NCBI GenBank assembly: GCA_046317855.1 | Contig: JBKCVM010000147.1 | Coordinates: forward strand, 1-64,000 | Direction: 5' to 3' | From: CAIOHW01 sp046317855 | Lineage (GTDB): Bacteria > Bdellovibrionota > UBA1018 | Length of the DNA stretch: 64,000 nt | In this document: positions 53,151 through 61,324 of the stretch, one piece after another | Numbering within the stretch: the first letter of the stretch is position 1 | Layout: each line of letters begins with the position of its first letter | The notes under the pieces: generated by a model | Databases searched by the model: none | Told to the model about the DNA's origin: nothing | The model's input: the letters and a program-made list of their open reading frames with translations, nothing else | Position numbers and translations under genes: made by a program

Positions 53151-54202
53151 ACGCGACCGTATCGGCGGCCCCGCAGGGCAGTCACCAGCATTTTTTCGTC
53201 CCATTTACCGAGCTTTTGGATCTTGCGTCTGAAAAAGTGGGTGGAAAGGCGCTCTACGCCAACGATGATTTTTTTGCCCCGAAAGAGAATTTACTCAAAG
53301 CCGAGCCGCCAGTTTTTATTGCGGACAAATACACCGAGTTTGGAAAGTGGATGGACGGCTGGGAGAGCCGTCGCAAACGCAACATCGGCCCTGGAAATGA
53401 TCGCGATACGTGCATTATCCGATTGGGTATCGCTGGGAGCATCAGCGGTTTGGATGTCGACACTTCTTTTTTCACTGGCAACTACCCAGAATACTGCTCG
53501 ATTGACGCGATAGAGTGTGTTTTGGACGAGCAGGCGCTTGATGCCGGTGCAAAGTGGATTTCTTTGGTGAGCAAGTCCAAGCTTCAGGGCGGCAGCCACA
53601 ATTTTTTTTCCGTCAATGACGGTCGACGGTTCACGCATCTGAGGCTCACGATTTTTCCGGATGGGGGAGTGGCGAGGTTGCGAGTGCATGGGCGTCCTGC
53701 GGTGGATTTCAAGACCGCTGGGCAGTTGGACCTGGCTGCCGCAGCAAACGGCGGTAGCGTCGTGTCATGTAACGATAGTTTCTTTGGTCCCAAGGATAAT
53801 CTGATCCTCCCAGGGCGTGCTCGGAACATGGGCGAAGGGTGGGAAACCCGCCGTAAGCGCGGTCCCGGAAACGACTGGATCATCGTGAGGCTTGCCACAT
53901 CAGGTCGGATTCAAAAAATTGAGGTGGATACCAACCACTTCAAAGGGAACTTTCCGGAGTCCTGCTCCGTGGACGCTTGCTGGGTTGAGGGAGAACCCTT
54001 GCTGCCTGCGGACTTTAGAGATCGGAAGGACATTCAGTGGGTTGAGGTGCTTTCGCGCACCCAGCTTCAGGCTCACCATCAGCACTTTTTTGAAAAGGAG
54101 CTCTCAGCGGCGGCAGGTTCTGGAAAGTTTAATTATGTCAGACTCAACATCTACCCGGATGGGGGTGTGAGTCGCCTCAGAGTTTATGGAGTGCGGGCGT
54201 GA
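53147..54202 (+). CDS. alc: Allantoicase
   Basis: A 351-residue cytoplasmic enzyme that splits allantoate into ureidoglycolate and urea. It is made of two homologous jelly-roll halves: DFFAPKENLL / WESRRKRN in the first and DSFFGPKDNLI / WETRRKRG in the second, with similar spacing of FTGNYPE and FKGNFPE. The duplication is the mark of allantoicase. Coupled on both sides by 4-base overlaps (ATGA and GTGA). Urea produced here needs a urease or urea exporter that is not in the window. Confidence 0.94.
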   Translation: MNATVSAAPQGSHQHFFVPFTELLDLASEKVGGKALYANDDFFAPKENLLKAEPPVFIADKYTEFGKWMDGWESRRKRNIGPGNDRDTCIIRLGIAGSISGLDVDTSFFTGNYPEYCSIDAIECVLDEQALDAGAKWISLVSKSKLQGGSHNFFSVNDGRRFTHLRLTIFPDGGVARLRVHGRPAVDFKTAGQLDLAAAANGGSVVSCNDSFFGPKDNLILPGRARNMGEGWETRRKRGPGNDWIIVRLATSGRIQKIEVDTNHFKGNFPESCSVDACWVEGEPLLPADFRDRKDIQWVEVLSRTQLQAHHQHFFEKELSAAAGSGKFNYVRLNIYPDGGVSRLRVYGVRA

Positions 54203-54705
54203 CGCTTGATGAGTTCAATCGTCTCTCTGAGAGGGAGGCCGTTGAGGGCCTGATGCTGTGTTGTGGTTCCAAAGCTTGGTCAGAACAAATGGCGCGTCGC
54301 AGGCCGTTCCGTGTCATCGACGCGCTATTTGAAGCGGCCGACCAGGTTTGGTTCTCTCTTTCAAAATCTGATTGGCTCGATGCTTTTTCACATCATCCTC
54401 GCATTGGTGAAACACAGTTGCGCCAAAAGTTTGCTGCTACGGCTGCATGGGCCTCACAAGAACAACAGGGAACTGCCAACGCTTCTGAAAACATTTTGAA
54501 AGCGCTTGCTGTTGGAAATGCTGAGTATGAAAAGCAGTTTGGGCATGTGTTTTTGATCTGCGCGACCGGTAAATCTGCAGAAGAAATGCTTTTAGCCTTG
54601 GACCAGCGCATGAATAACGGGCCTGAGCGCGAGCTCAAAATTGCGGCGGGAGAGCAGGCCCGCATCACTCAGCTCAGGCTCAAGAAATGGTTGGGAGTCC
54701 AATGA
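54199..54705 (+). CDS. uraD: OHCU decarboxylase
   Basis: A 168-residue cytoplasmic enzyme that decarboxylates 2-oxo-4-hydroxy-4-carboxy-5-ureidoimidazoline to S-allantoin. HHPRIG at about 65-70 carries the catalytic histidine. Later come YEKQFGHVFLICATGKSAEEML (residues about 115-135), a block conserved in UraD. The GTG start overlaps allantoicase, and the stop overlaps uraH as ATGA. Confidence 0.93.
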   Translation: MTLDEFNRLSEREAVEGLMLCCGSKAWSEQMARRRPFRVIDALFEAADQVWFSLSKSDWLDAFSHHPRIGETQLRQKFAATAAWASQEQQGTANASENILKALAVGNAEYEKQFGHVFLICATGKSAEEMLLALDQRMNNGPERELKIAAGEQARITQLRLKKWLGVQ

Positions 54706-55058
54706 TGAATCCACGAAGTCCAATCACCACTCATGTCCTTGATTTAAGCTTGGGTCAGGCGGCTCAGGGAGTTCCTGTGCAGCTCGAACGTTCGGACGGA
54801 AAAGGGGGTTGGATGGTCCTCAAGTCGGCCACAACTAACTCGGACGGGCGGGTTGAAGATCTCATGGCACGCGGCTCTCGGGCCCAGGCGGGCGTCTATC
54901 GGCTAACCTTTAACATTCAGGCCTATTTTTTGGAGCGCGGAGTGGCCACGTTTTATCCTGAAGCTGCGATTGTTTTTGAAATCACTCAGCCCGCTGAACA
55001 CCACCACGTACCTTTGCTTCTCAGTCCATTTGGCTATTCGACTTACCGAGGGACCTAA
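54702..55058 (+). CDS. uraH: 5-Hydroxyisourate hydrolase (transthyretin-like)
   Basis: A 118-residue homotetrameric hydrolase that opens 5-hydroxyisourate to OHCU. The N-terminal THVLDLSLGQAAQGVPVQL and the C-terminal YRGT (usually YRGS) are the family tags; the key histidines are in THVLD and EHHHVPLL. ATG 54702 overlaps the uraD stop; a second ATG at 54705 is in frame and adjacent. Two bases separate it from the next gene. Confidence 0.93.
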   Translation: MMNPRSPITTHVLDLSLGQAAQGVPVQLERSDGKGGWMVLKSATTNSDGRVEDLMARGSRAQAGVYRLTFNIQAYFLERGVATFYPEAAIVFEITQPAEHHHVPLLLSPFGYSTYRGT

Positions 55059-55060
55059 AA

Positions 55061-56419
55061 ATGACGATTCAACTCTCACTAGACACTGCAGCTCTCGAGG
55101 CCATTCGAGTCCCTTTGCGTGCAGCCAATCAACAATTTGCTCTGCAAAATCCCGGGCCTTGGCAGGGAAGGCAGCCCGCGCACACAGTATACGGTGGGGC
55201 CCAGCTCTTTAGGGCAGATACCGCTCGTAAGATGGGCGAGACTGCGTTGCGGTCACTGGAGGAGTACGCGCCCAGTTCAGACCGTTTAGCCGCAGCATTG
55301 GGGCAGAATTCTTCTGATCTTTGGAAAACGGTTTATGGGCGAGTGGTTTCGAAGCTTAAGCGAGAGGCGGTCGAGGACTTTCGAATCGACTTCGAGGACG
55401 GATACGGCACGCGGCCAGATGCTGAAGAAGATGCAGACGCCGCACGCACGGCAGGCGAAGTGGCGCAGGGAATCAAGGACGGAACACTGCCGCCTTTCAT
55501 CGGAATTCGCGTCAAGCCATTCAGTGAAGAGTGCGTGCCGCGTGCGGTGCGGACGTTGGATATCTTTCTAACCACGCTTTTTTCTAAGACCGGCGGGCGC
55601 TTGCCATCTGGCTTTGTGGTGACTTTGCCCAAGATCACCCATGTGGCGCAGGCCGAGGCCCTGGCCTCCTGCCTCGATGCTATCGAAAAAAAGTGCGGCG
55701 TGGCCGCGGGCACGATCCAGTTTGAGATCATGGTCGAGATGACCCAGGCTATCATCGGGGCGGATGGGGTGGTGCCTTTGAGGGCGTTCGTGGCGGCGGG
55801 CCGCGGTAGGTGCATCGGAGCCCATTTTGGTACCTACGATTACACTGCAGGCTGCGGCATCACCGCGACCTACCAGTACATGGCAAACCCGGTCTGTGAT
55901 TTTGCAAAGCACGTGATGCAGGTGTCGCTTGCCGGAACTTCCGTTATGCTCTCCGACGGAGCCACCAACATCATGCCTGTGGGTCCGCACCGCGCACCCC
56001 AGGGTGGAACCCTCTCCGCCCAGCAAAAGGCTGAAAATGAGCAGGTCGTCCACCGGGCTTGGAAGCTTAGCTTTGATCATATCCTGCATTCCTTAGAGAC
56101 GGGCTATTATCAGGGATGGGACCTTCACCCAGCGCAACTTCCGATTCGTTATGCTGCTGTTTATTCTTTTTTCTTGGAGAGCCTTGAGCCCGCAAGCGCG
56201 CGCTTGAAGGCCTTTGTTGAAAAAGCCGCAAAGGCAACGCTTTTGGGCGATGTGTTCGACGACGCGGCGACGGGACAGGGGCTGCTCAATTACTTTTTGC
56301 GTGGAATCGCCTGCGGCGCGATCACCGAGGAAGAGGCTCGGGCTACCGGCCTCACCCTCGATGAGATTCGTGGCCGATCCTTCATGAAGATCGTGCAGGG
56401 CAGGACGGCGGGCAAGTAG
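55061..56419 (+). CDS. DUF6986 family protein, CitE/HpcH aldolase-like
   Basis: A 452-residue cytoplasmic protein of the DUF6986 family, in the HpcH/HpaI-citrate lyase TIM-barrel superfamily. FRIDFEDGYGTRPDAEED (about 107-124) resembles the metal-binding region of malyl-CoA lyase-type enzymes, and IQFEIMVEMTQAIIG near 222-236 holds the matching glutamate. The family is often found with urate and allantoin genes. It ends this operon, and no ureidoglycolate lyase or malate synthase gene is present, so a step after allantoicase, such as on ureidoglycolate or glyoxylate, is plausible. The reaction is not known to me. Confidence 0.85.
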   Translation: MTIQLSLDTAALEAIRVPLRAANQQFALQNPGPWQGRQPAHTVYGGAQLFRADTARKMGETALRSLEEYAPSSDRLAAALGQNSSDLWKTVYGRVVSKLKREAVEDFRIDFEDGYGTRPDAEEDADAARTAGEVAQGIKDGTLPPFIGIRVKPFSEECVPRAVRTLDIFLTTLFSKTGGRLPSGFVVTLPKITHVAQAEALASCLDAIEKKCGVAAGTIQFEIMVEMTQAIIGADGVVPLRAFVAAGRGRCIGAHFGTYDYTAGCGITATYQYMANPVCDFAKHVMQVSLAGTSVMLSDGATNIMPVGPHRAPQGGTLSAQQKAENEQVVHRAWKLSFDHILHSLETGYYQGWDLHPAQLPIRYAAVYSFFLESLEPASARLKAFVEKAAKATLLGDVFDDAATGQGLLNYFLRGIACGAITEEEARATGLTLDEIRGRSFMKIVQGRTAGK

Positions 56420-56420
56420 C

Positions 56421-57350
56421 TTAAAGAATTTTAGGTTCTCGGATGTACGCTAGAAACAGCACCAATATGGCAGCAAAAAGCAGCCATGCCTTGAACGTTG
56501 TCCGGTTAGAAGGCATGAGTGCATGCCAGGAGCCAAAGAGTCGGTCTGGACTTGCGCCCTCGATCCAAGCGCCCAGCTTGGCTGAAAAATCAGTTAGCTC
56601 TTCTGAACTTTGCTCCTGCGCTCGAGCGGGATCGGCTCTTGAGGGATCGCCCCAGTAACCCCATCGCCGATTACGCCAGCGCTCAAGCATTCGAGAGATG
56701 CGCGAGCCCGTAAGCGGAAATGCAGGAGGAAGCGGCTCACGAGGCGCGCGCGCCGTATCTTGATAGAGCCACATTGCAACTCCAGTGTCTCGCTCTCCCC
56801 CGTGTTGCGAAGGATCCACGCCCAGGGCAGAGGTCCAAATATCTGAAGGTTTGGACCCTCCCGAGCGCCCGGAGACAAGCGAGGGGGGGCCGTATTGCGA
56901 ACTTTTCAAGAATTCAAAGAGTCGCATTCGCGCCCTCTTTGCCCTGCGCGAGAGGATTCGACCAGCCTCCTCTATGGCTACTAGTGAACGAGGGCTCTGA
57001 GTGCCTGAAAAGCACACTAAAAAACGAAATCCCTGTCTTAGCCAGGTCGAGCCTACGTCGACCAAGTAGTCTTTAAGAACATAGCCGCGTACGCCAAAGG
57101 CCCAAGCCCGCGTATTGGGATCGACCCCCAGAGGTGAGCGCGGGGCAATCACTCCAACCCAGCCTTTGCGCTCGTCCTCGAGCCGCTCAGCAGCCAATCG
57201 ACACAGTACTTCGGCTTCATCCAAGTCTAATCCCACGGGCAAATGGGGTCCGTGGTCTTCGATCACACCCACCGGAAAAAACACGACCGTTGTTCCGCGT
57301 GGAAGGGCTTCGATCTCGTCAGCCGTCATGCGCTCAAGCCATCGCGGCAT
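56421..57350 (-). CDS. Creatininase-like protein with degenerate site and membrane anchor
   Basis: A 309-residue protein of the creatininase family, whose members hydrolyse amide bonds with two metals. PVGVIEDHGPHLPVG at about 26-40 has the Glu and His ligands. Near residue 112, where the family has GHGGN, this protein has FSGTQSPRS, so at least one metal-binding His is missing. HGGERDTGVAM near 186 is present. It ends in a membrane helix (about 285-304), rare in the family. ATG 57350 overlaps the amidohydrolase stop by 17 bases. It is therefore either inactive or altered in mechanism. Confidence 0.75.
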   Translation of the reverse strand: MPRWLERMTADEIEALPRGTTVVFFPVGVIEDHGPHLPVGLDLDEAEVLCRLAAERLEDERKGWVGVIAPRSPLGVDPNTRAWAFGVRGYVLKDYLVDVGSTWLRQGFRFLVCFSGTQSPRSLVAIEEAGRILSRRAKRARMRLFEFLKSSQYGPPSLVSGRSGGSKPSDIWTSALGVDPSQHGGERDTGVAMWLYQDTARAPREPLPPAFPLTGSRISRMLERWRNRRWGYWGDPSRADPARAQEQSSEELTDFSAKLGAWIEGASPDRLFGSWHALMPSNRTTFKAWLLFAAILVLFLAYIREPKIL

Positions 57351-58287
57351 CGACTCCACCCAGCAAAAGTTTCAGTGCGTTTCCGCCCAAGATCTTGTCT
57401 GCGTCATCTTGTGAGTAGACTCCGCCAGTGACGCCTTCTTCGATTCGCTTTTTTCCGACCGCGAGATTGCCCCCCACAAACGGCCAGTCGGTGCCAAAGA
57501 GCACTCGGTCTGCGCCGAGTCTGCGAACTGCCTCACCGATGATCTCAGCAGGCTGCCACGAAGTGTCGACCAGGATGTTCGAGTGGAGCTCACCCAGTTG
57601 GAGTGCTTTCTCGGGCTCATGAAAATTCATGTGCGCTAGCACAAAGCGGATTCTTCGATAGGCCTCAAACCAAGGCTCAAAGATTTCTACTTTTCCGAGT
57701 GAAGGGTTCTTATAAAAAACTCTATTTTGAATGCAGCCCGTATGAAGAATGACCGGCAGACTCTTGGATTGGGCCACTTCAAGTAACTCTCGGTAACGCG
57801 GACTTTCAGGGCCTTCTCCATCTGCTGAAGCATGGATCTTGAGTCCGCGAGCGCCCTTGTCAATCAAGTCCTCGAGCAGCTGACCTGGTTTTTCTGTTCC
57901 TGGAGGGACATTCATCACAGGGATGAGTCGGTCCGAGCTTTGAGAACAAGTTTCGAGTACCCACTCGTTTGATGCAAAGGGGGGATGCGCAATTACGACG
58001 GCGCGGTCGACCCCTGAGGCGTCCATCGCTTCGATCAAATCCGCGGGAGTCGACTCAATGAGGAGCCGGGGCAGGGTGCTCAGGCCGCCCATTTGATCGA
58101 GTCCTGCACGAGCAAGTTTGGGCAAGAGCCGCATCCATACTTGAGCTTGATGCATTTTTTCTTGGGTGGGCTCGAGGAGATGGCGAACCGTTCGACGCGC
58201 TTGTTCGATCATGGGGGCAAGAGAGCCCGGCAAGACCTTCTCCATCGGATTTGGAAAGACATGCACATGAAAATCGATCGTGGACAT
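57334..58287 (-). CDS. Metal-dependent amidohydrolase (ACMSD-like family)
   Basis: A 317-residue TIM-barrel hydrolase of the amidohydrolase 2 family. DFHVHVFPNP at 5-14 supplies the metal-binding HxH. LHTGCI near 185 and HMNFHEPEKA near 224 hold the next histidines, and FGTDWPF near 268 the catalytic aspartate. All appear intact. Substrates in the family range from carboxymuconate semialdehyde to aromatic acids; none can be named. It is the first gene of a two-gene operon with the creatininase-like protein. Confidence 0.87.
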   Translation of the reverse strand: MSTIDFHVHVFPNPMEKVLPGSLAPMIEQARRTVRHLLEPTQEKMHQAQVWMRLLPKLARAGLDQMGGLSTLPRLLIESTPADLIEAMDASGVDRAVVIAHPPFASNEWVLETCSQSSDRLIPVMNVPPGTEKPGQLLEDLIDKGARGLKIHASADGEGPESPRYRELLEVAQSKSLPVILHTGCIQNRVFYKNPSLGKVEIFEPWFEAYRRIRFVLAHMNFHEPEKALQLGELHSNILVDTSWQPAEIIGEAVRRLGADRVLFGTDWPFVGGNLAVGKKRIEEGVTGGVYSQDDADKILGGNALKLLLGGVDAAMA

Positions 58288-58328
58288 AGGACTTCCAGTC
58301 TACCCGAAGGTGTGCGAAAAACGAGAGT

Positions 58329-58844
58329 ATGCAAACCGAAATGGAAAAAGACATTGATCTGGTCGCACCTTGGCTCAGAAAAGATCCAACCCGCTGGGCG
58401 GCTGGAGGTCTTGCGGGAGCTTTTGGTGGACTGGTGGCCTTAGTTCTTGCGGCAATCTATTGCCAGCTGCAGGGAACCGAGGCGCTTTTTCCGGTCAAAG
58501 TCATGGCTCTTCCGATTCTTGGGAGTGAGGCGACGGCAGTGGGTGCTGGAATGCTGTCGATCATAACGGGTCTATTGGTTTTCGAAGCACTTTGCGCATT
58601 TTTAGGGGCAGTATTTGCTCACTTTACGTTTACGAATGCTCCTGGACCTCTGCTTGGAATGGGTTTCACTTGGGGAGCGTTCAGCTGGATTTTTATCAAC
58701 AATCTTTTTAGTCCTTCTTTTTTGGCGGTTCGTGCAGCTGAACTTTCGCGTGGCGCAGGATTTGGCTTCTGGATGGCATTTGGACTCTCACTGACATCGG
58801 TGGCGTTCTTTGACCGGATGCTTCGGGGCAGCAAGACCTCCTGA
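58329..58844 (+). CDS. Small membrane protein of unknown function
   Basis: A 171-residue protein with about 18 polar residues, then four membrane segments at about 25-46, 57-80, 86-105 and 115-160. There are no charged residues in the helices and no recognised family. It is divergent from the amidohydrolase gene by 41 bases, and it ends 76 bases before the receiver-domain gene. Membrane location is well supported; role is unknown. Confidence 0.7.
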   Translation: MQTEMEKDIDLVAPWLRKDPTRWAAGGLAGAFGGLVALVLAAIYCQLQGTEALFPVKVMALPILGSEATAVGAGMLSIITGLLVFEALCAFLGAVFAHFTFTNAPGPLLGMGFTWGAFSWIFINNLFSPSFLAVRAAELSRGAGFGFWMAFGLSLTSVAFFDRMLRGSKTS

Positions 58845-58882
58845 GTTCAAGTTTTTAGGGTCAAAATTTTGACAACTAAAAC

Positions 58883-58911
58883 TTGTCCGGTTCTCCGGAC
58901 ACAGCTATACG
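58883..58911 (+). promoter_or_regulatory. Promoter with overlapping operator palindrome
   Basis: TTGTCC (58883-58888), 17 bases, TATACG (58906-58911). The inverted repeat GTCCGG-TTCT-CCGGAC at 58885-58900 overlaps the -35. The GTG start at 58921 lies 10 bases after the -10, so the transcript should be leaderless. Confidence 0.5.
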
Positions 58912-58920
58912 CCCTTTTGG

Positions 58921-59328
58921 GTGAAAGTTCTTATTTTAGAAGATCACGACGGGGTCCGTGAATCCATTGAGCTTCTGCTTGAGGTTGAAGGGTGCACGGT
59001 CGTTTCGTTTGCGAGTGCCACGGCTGCTCTAAAGTACCTTGAATCTGAGTTTGTGGACTTAGCGATTATTGACTGGAACCTTCCTGAAATGTCGGGAGGG
59101 GAGTTTCTGGTAAAAGCGCGTGGGGTGCTTTTGCCCTTGTTCACACCCCAGCTGGTGCTTTTCTCCGGTGACTTTCGAGTGGCAGATCGGGCCCAAGAGC
59201 TCGGAGCAGATGCGTTCTTAGCTAAGCCCTTCAAACCCAATGCACTCAGTGAGCTTGTTCGATCCCTAGCAAAGCAGCATCCCGTAGTGGGAGCTCCGGT
59301 CAGGGACGGCTTTTCAGTTGTAGCTTAG
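58921..59328 (+). CDS. Stand-alone response-regulator receiver domain
   Basis: A 135-residue CheY-like protein with only a receiver domain. ILEDHDG at 5-11 holds the acidic pair, AIIDWNLPEMSG near 49-60 the phosphoacceptor Asp52, LFSGD near 81 the switch Ser, and LAKPFKP near 103 the conserved Lys. There is no output domain, so it must act by protein contact. Start at GTG 58921; no ribosome binding site, consistent with a leaderless mRNA. It overlaps the convergent adenylyltransferase gene by 29 bases. No kinase gene is near. Confidence 0.88.
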   Translation: MKVLILEDHDGVRESIELLLEVEGCTVVSFASATAALKYLESEFVDLAIIDWNLPEMSGGEFLVKARGVLLPLFTPQLVLFSGDFRVADRAQELGADAFLAKPFKPNALSELVRSLAKQHPVVGAPVRDGFSVVA

Positions 59329-59812
59329 CCTTTTTGTTTATTTTCTCGACGATGGCCGTCGTGCTTTTTCCGGAAACAAACTTCAAGCTCTTGGCTTGTC
59401 CACCCCAGGATTGGACTTCTTTTGCCCCGACCATTTGAGAGGGCTTCCAGTCACCACCCTTCACGAGCACCCGAATGCGCTTTCCAAGTTGCTGGATCAG
59501 CTCAAGAGGTGTGTCGTGCTCAAACCAAGTGACATAGTCTACACATTCAAGCCCAGCCAGAACGGCCATCCGGTCTTCGAGACGGTTTACGGGCCGACCA
59601 GGTCCTTTAAGTTTGCTCACGGAGGCATCTGAGTTGAGGGCCACTATCAAAGTGTCCCCTTGCGCCCGGGCTTGCTCTAGGTAGGCCACATGGCCAGGAT
59701 GCAGCAGATCAAAACAACCATTGGTGAAAACTGCCCTGTTGCTCTTAGCAAGAGCGCGCTTGAGGGCCGCAGGAGTCTTGATTTTGGATTGTGAGCTGCG
59801 TGGTTTCTTCAT
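59300..59812 (-). CDS. rfaE2: D-glycero-beta-D-manno-heptose 1-phosphate adenylyltransferase
   Basis: A 170-residue nucleotidyltransferase that makes ADP-heptose for the inner core of lipopolysaccharide. FTNGCFDLLHPGHVAYLEQAR at about 29-49 includes the HxGH motif, and VKGGDWKPSQMVG near 119 and STTAIVEKI near 152 are typical. It is the second domain of HldE, here a separate protein as in many delta-proteobacteria. The ATG overlaps the RDD gene's stop as ATGA, and it converges with the receiver gene. Confidence 0.9.
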   Translation of the reverse strand: MKKPRSSQSKIKTPAALKRALAKSNRAVFTNGCFDLLHPGHVAYLEQARAQGDTLIVALNSDASVSKLKGPGRPVNRLEDRMAVLAGLECVDYVTWFEHDTPLELIQQLGKRIRVLVKGGDWKPSQMVGAKEVQSWGGQAKSLKFVSGKSTTAIVEKINKKAKLQLKSRP

Positions 59813-60465
59813 CTTCTGGCGCGCACTGGCTGGACGTCAGCAGCAAGGTCATGCCAGCAGCGGCGATTTCGATTGAACAGCGCCCAGAGGATCCCAAGAC
59901 CCATGAAAAGGACGCTTGGGATAAAAAAGAAAGATCGCATGAAGATGGCGGCTGCACTTCCATTGAGTCGCAATCCCACCATGCGCTTTCCCGGGGTGGA
60001 TCCTAGGACTACTTCTTGGGCTACGACCAGCGCCCAGCTCAGTGAAATGGCAAAGAGGAGAGCAAATTCAATCACCCCGGGTTCAAAGAGCACGAGGAGC
60101 TCATGGCCTAAAAAAGACATCACGCCAAAAAGCACCAGCAGCGAAAAAGCAAAGTGAGCAATGCTGTCTGTAAAAAACGCTAACAATCGGAGCATTAAAT
60201 AGCCCAATCCAAACTTCTCTTGCTCCAGTGGCTCGACGGCTTCTGGTTGGACTGGAAGCTGAGCCAAGGGCTTGCCCCGAATCAATGGGGTGGTGGGAGC
60301 TAAGGGCACAACCGGCGGAGCGATTCGGATCGGGCCTGCAACAGTGGCTCCCGTGGAGGGAGAGTTTGGGGCGTAGGGGAGGCCCTCCGAAAACGGATGA
60401 AATCCGAGCCCTTTGTGGACCGGCTTAAACTGGATCTCAGAACTCTTAGGCGTACTTAGGTCCAT
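59809..60465 (-). CDS. RDD-family membrane protein
   Basis: A 218-residue protein. Residues 1-80 are polar and Pro-rich, and include GLGFHPFSEGLPYAP. The RDD domain from about 85 has three or more membrane segments and the motifs RLLAFFTDSIAHF, with Arg and Asp, and GSTPGKRMVGLRL. RDD proteins are small membrane proteins of mostly unknown transport-related function; the motif Asp in TDS is present. It overlaps rfaE2 by 4 bases, so it is in the same operon, after rsmE. Confidence 0.85.
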   Translation of the reverse strand: MDLSTPKSSEIQFKPVHKGLGFHPFSEGLPYAPNSPSTGATVAGPIRIAPPVVPLAPTTPLIRGKPLAQLPVQPEAVEPLEQEKFGLGYLMLRLLAFFTDSIAHFAFSLLVLFGVMSFLGHELLVLFEPGVIEFALLFAISLSWALVVAQEVVLGSTPGKRMVGLRLNGSAAAIFMRSFFFIPSVLFMGLGILWALFNRNRRCWHDLAADVQPVRARR

Positions 60466-60495
60466 GCTTCTTTGTCGCTCGAGGTGTTGCGCTGG

Positions 60496-61281
60496 TCAAG
60501 TACGGGTAGCAAGAGCATGGCTCATTGCCTGGCTCATGGTAAAGACAGCTGCAGTCTCAGCTCTCAGGATCAGGGGGCCAAAGGTCGCGGCAAGGAGATT
60601 TCCCATCCGGATTTCTGCAGCAAAAATGGTGCATTCGGCCGGGCTCCATCCACCCTCAGGACCTATGAGCACATGGGTCAAAGACTCAGGCTGGTACTCA
60701 AACTCAATCGGCTGAGCTTCTTGAAAACCTGCTCCCGGCTCTACCGCGACCCAACGACGGGCAACTTTCTGCTGCAGCACTTGAGAGAGGGGCAGTGGAG
60801 GATCCACTTGAAGTCGATGCAGTCGTTCGCATTGCTTAAGCGCTTGATCTGCAATGCGCTGCCAGCGCTCGACAAAATGTTGCGAGCCTTTTCGGCTGGT
60901 TTCGACCACGCCAAAATCGCATTCAACCGGTACGATCTTGTTTACTCCCAACTCGACGGCTTTTTCGATCACCCAGCTCATGGCATCTCCTTTGAGGATC
61001 GCCATTTCTAGAACTAAGCCAGTGGTCTCGGCTTGGAACAAACGGGTTTGGATAGGCGCCGTCGAGTCAGTTTCGAGCCAGAGTGCCTTGTCTCGATGGC
61101 GGATCCGTGCAGAAACCTCTGAGCCTCGGCCATTCAGTGCAATGACCCCATCACCTTCTCTGAGCCGAAGCACCTGCTGCAAGTGGGCGGCCTCTTCGGA
61201 GCTCACCATGACAGGAGCTTTTTCTTGCGGAAGCGCGTCACATAGAACGCGGGGAATTCGATTGGAGCGGCGTTGAGTCAT
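60496..61281 (-). CDS. rsmE: 16S rRNA (uracil1498-N3)-methyltransferase
   Basis: A 261-residue SPOUT-class methyltransferase that modifies U1498 of 16S rRNA. The N-terminal PUA-like domain (QVLRLREGDGVIALNG) recognises RNA. The knotted C-terminal domain has the SAM-binding LIGPEGGWSPAE near 210 and LILRAETAAV near 240. ATG 61281 with AAGGA upstream gives the usual length; the open frame upstream to 61452 overlaps the opposite reading of no gene. It starts 30 bases before the RDD gene's start on the same strand. Confidence 0.93.
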   Translation of the reverse strand: MTQRRSNRIPRVLCDALPQEKAPVMVSSEEAAHLQQVLRLREGDGVIALNGRGSEVSARIRHRDKALWLETDSTAPIQTRLFQAETTGLVLEMAILKGDAMSWVIEKAVELGVNKIVPVECDFGVVETSRKGSQHFVERWQRIADQALKQCERLHRLQVDPPLPLSQVLQQKVARRWVAVEPGAGFQEAQPIEFEYQPESLTHVLIGPEGGWSPAECTIFAAEIRMGNLLAATFGPLILRAETAAVFTMSQAMSHALATRT

Positions 61282-61324
61282 AAAGAGTCCTTGAGAGAAG
61301 TCATTGAAGCTTGGGAAGTGTGCG

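Noticed and set aside
60600..61270. Plus-strand frames over the rsmE gene
   Set aside because: They overlap the SPOUT methyltransferase and have no recognisable content.
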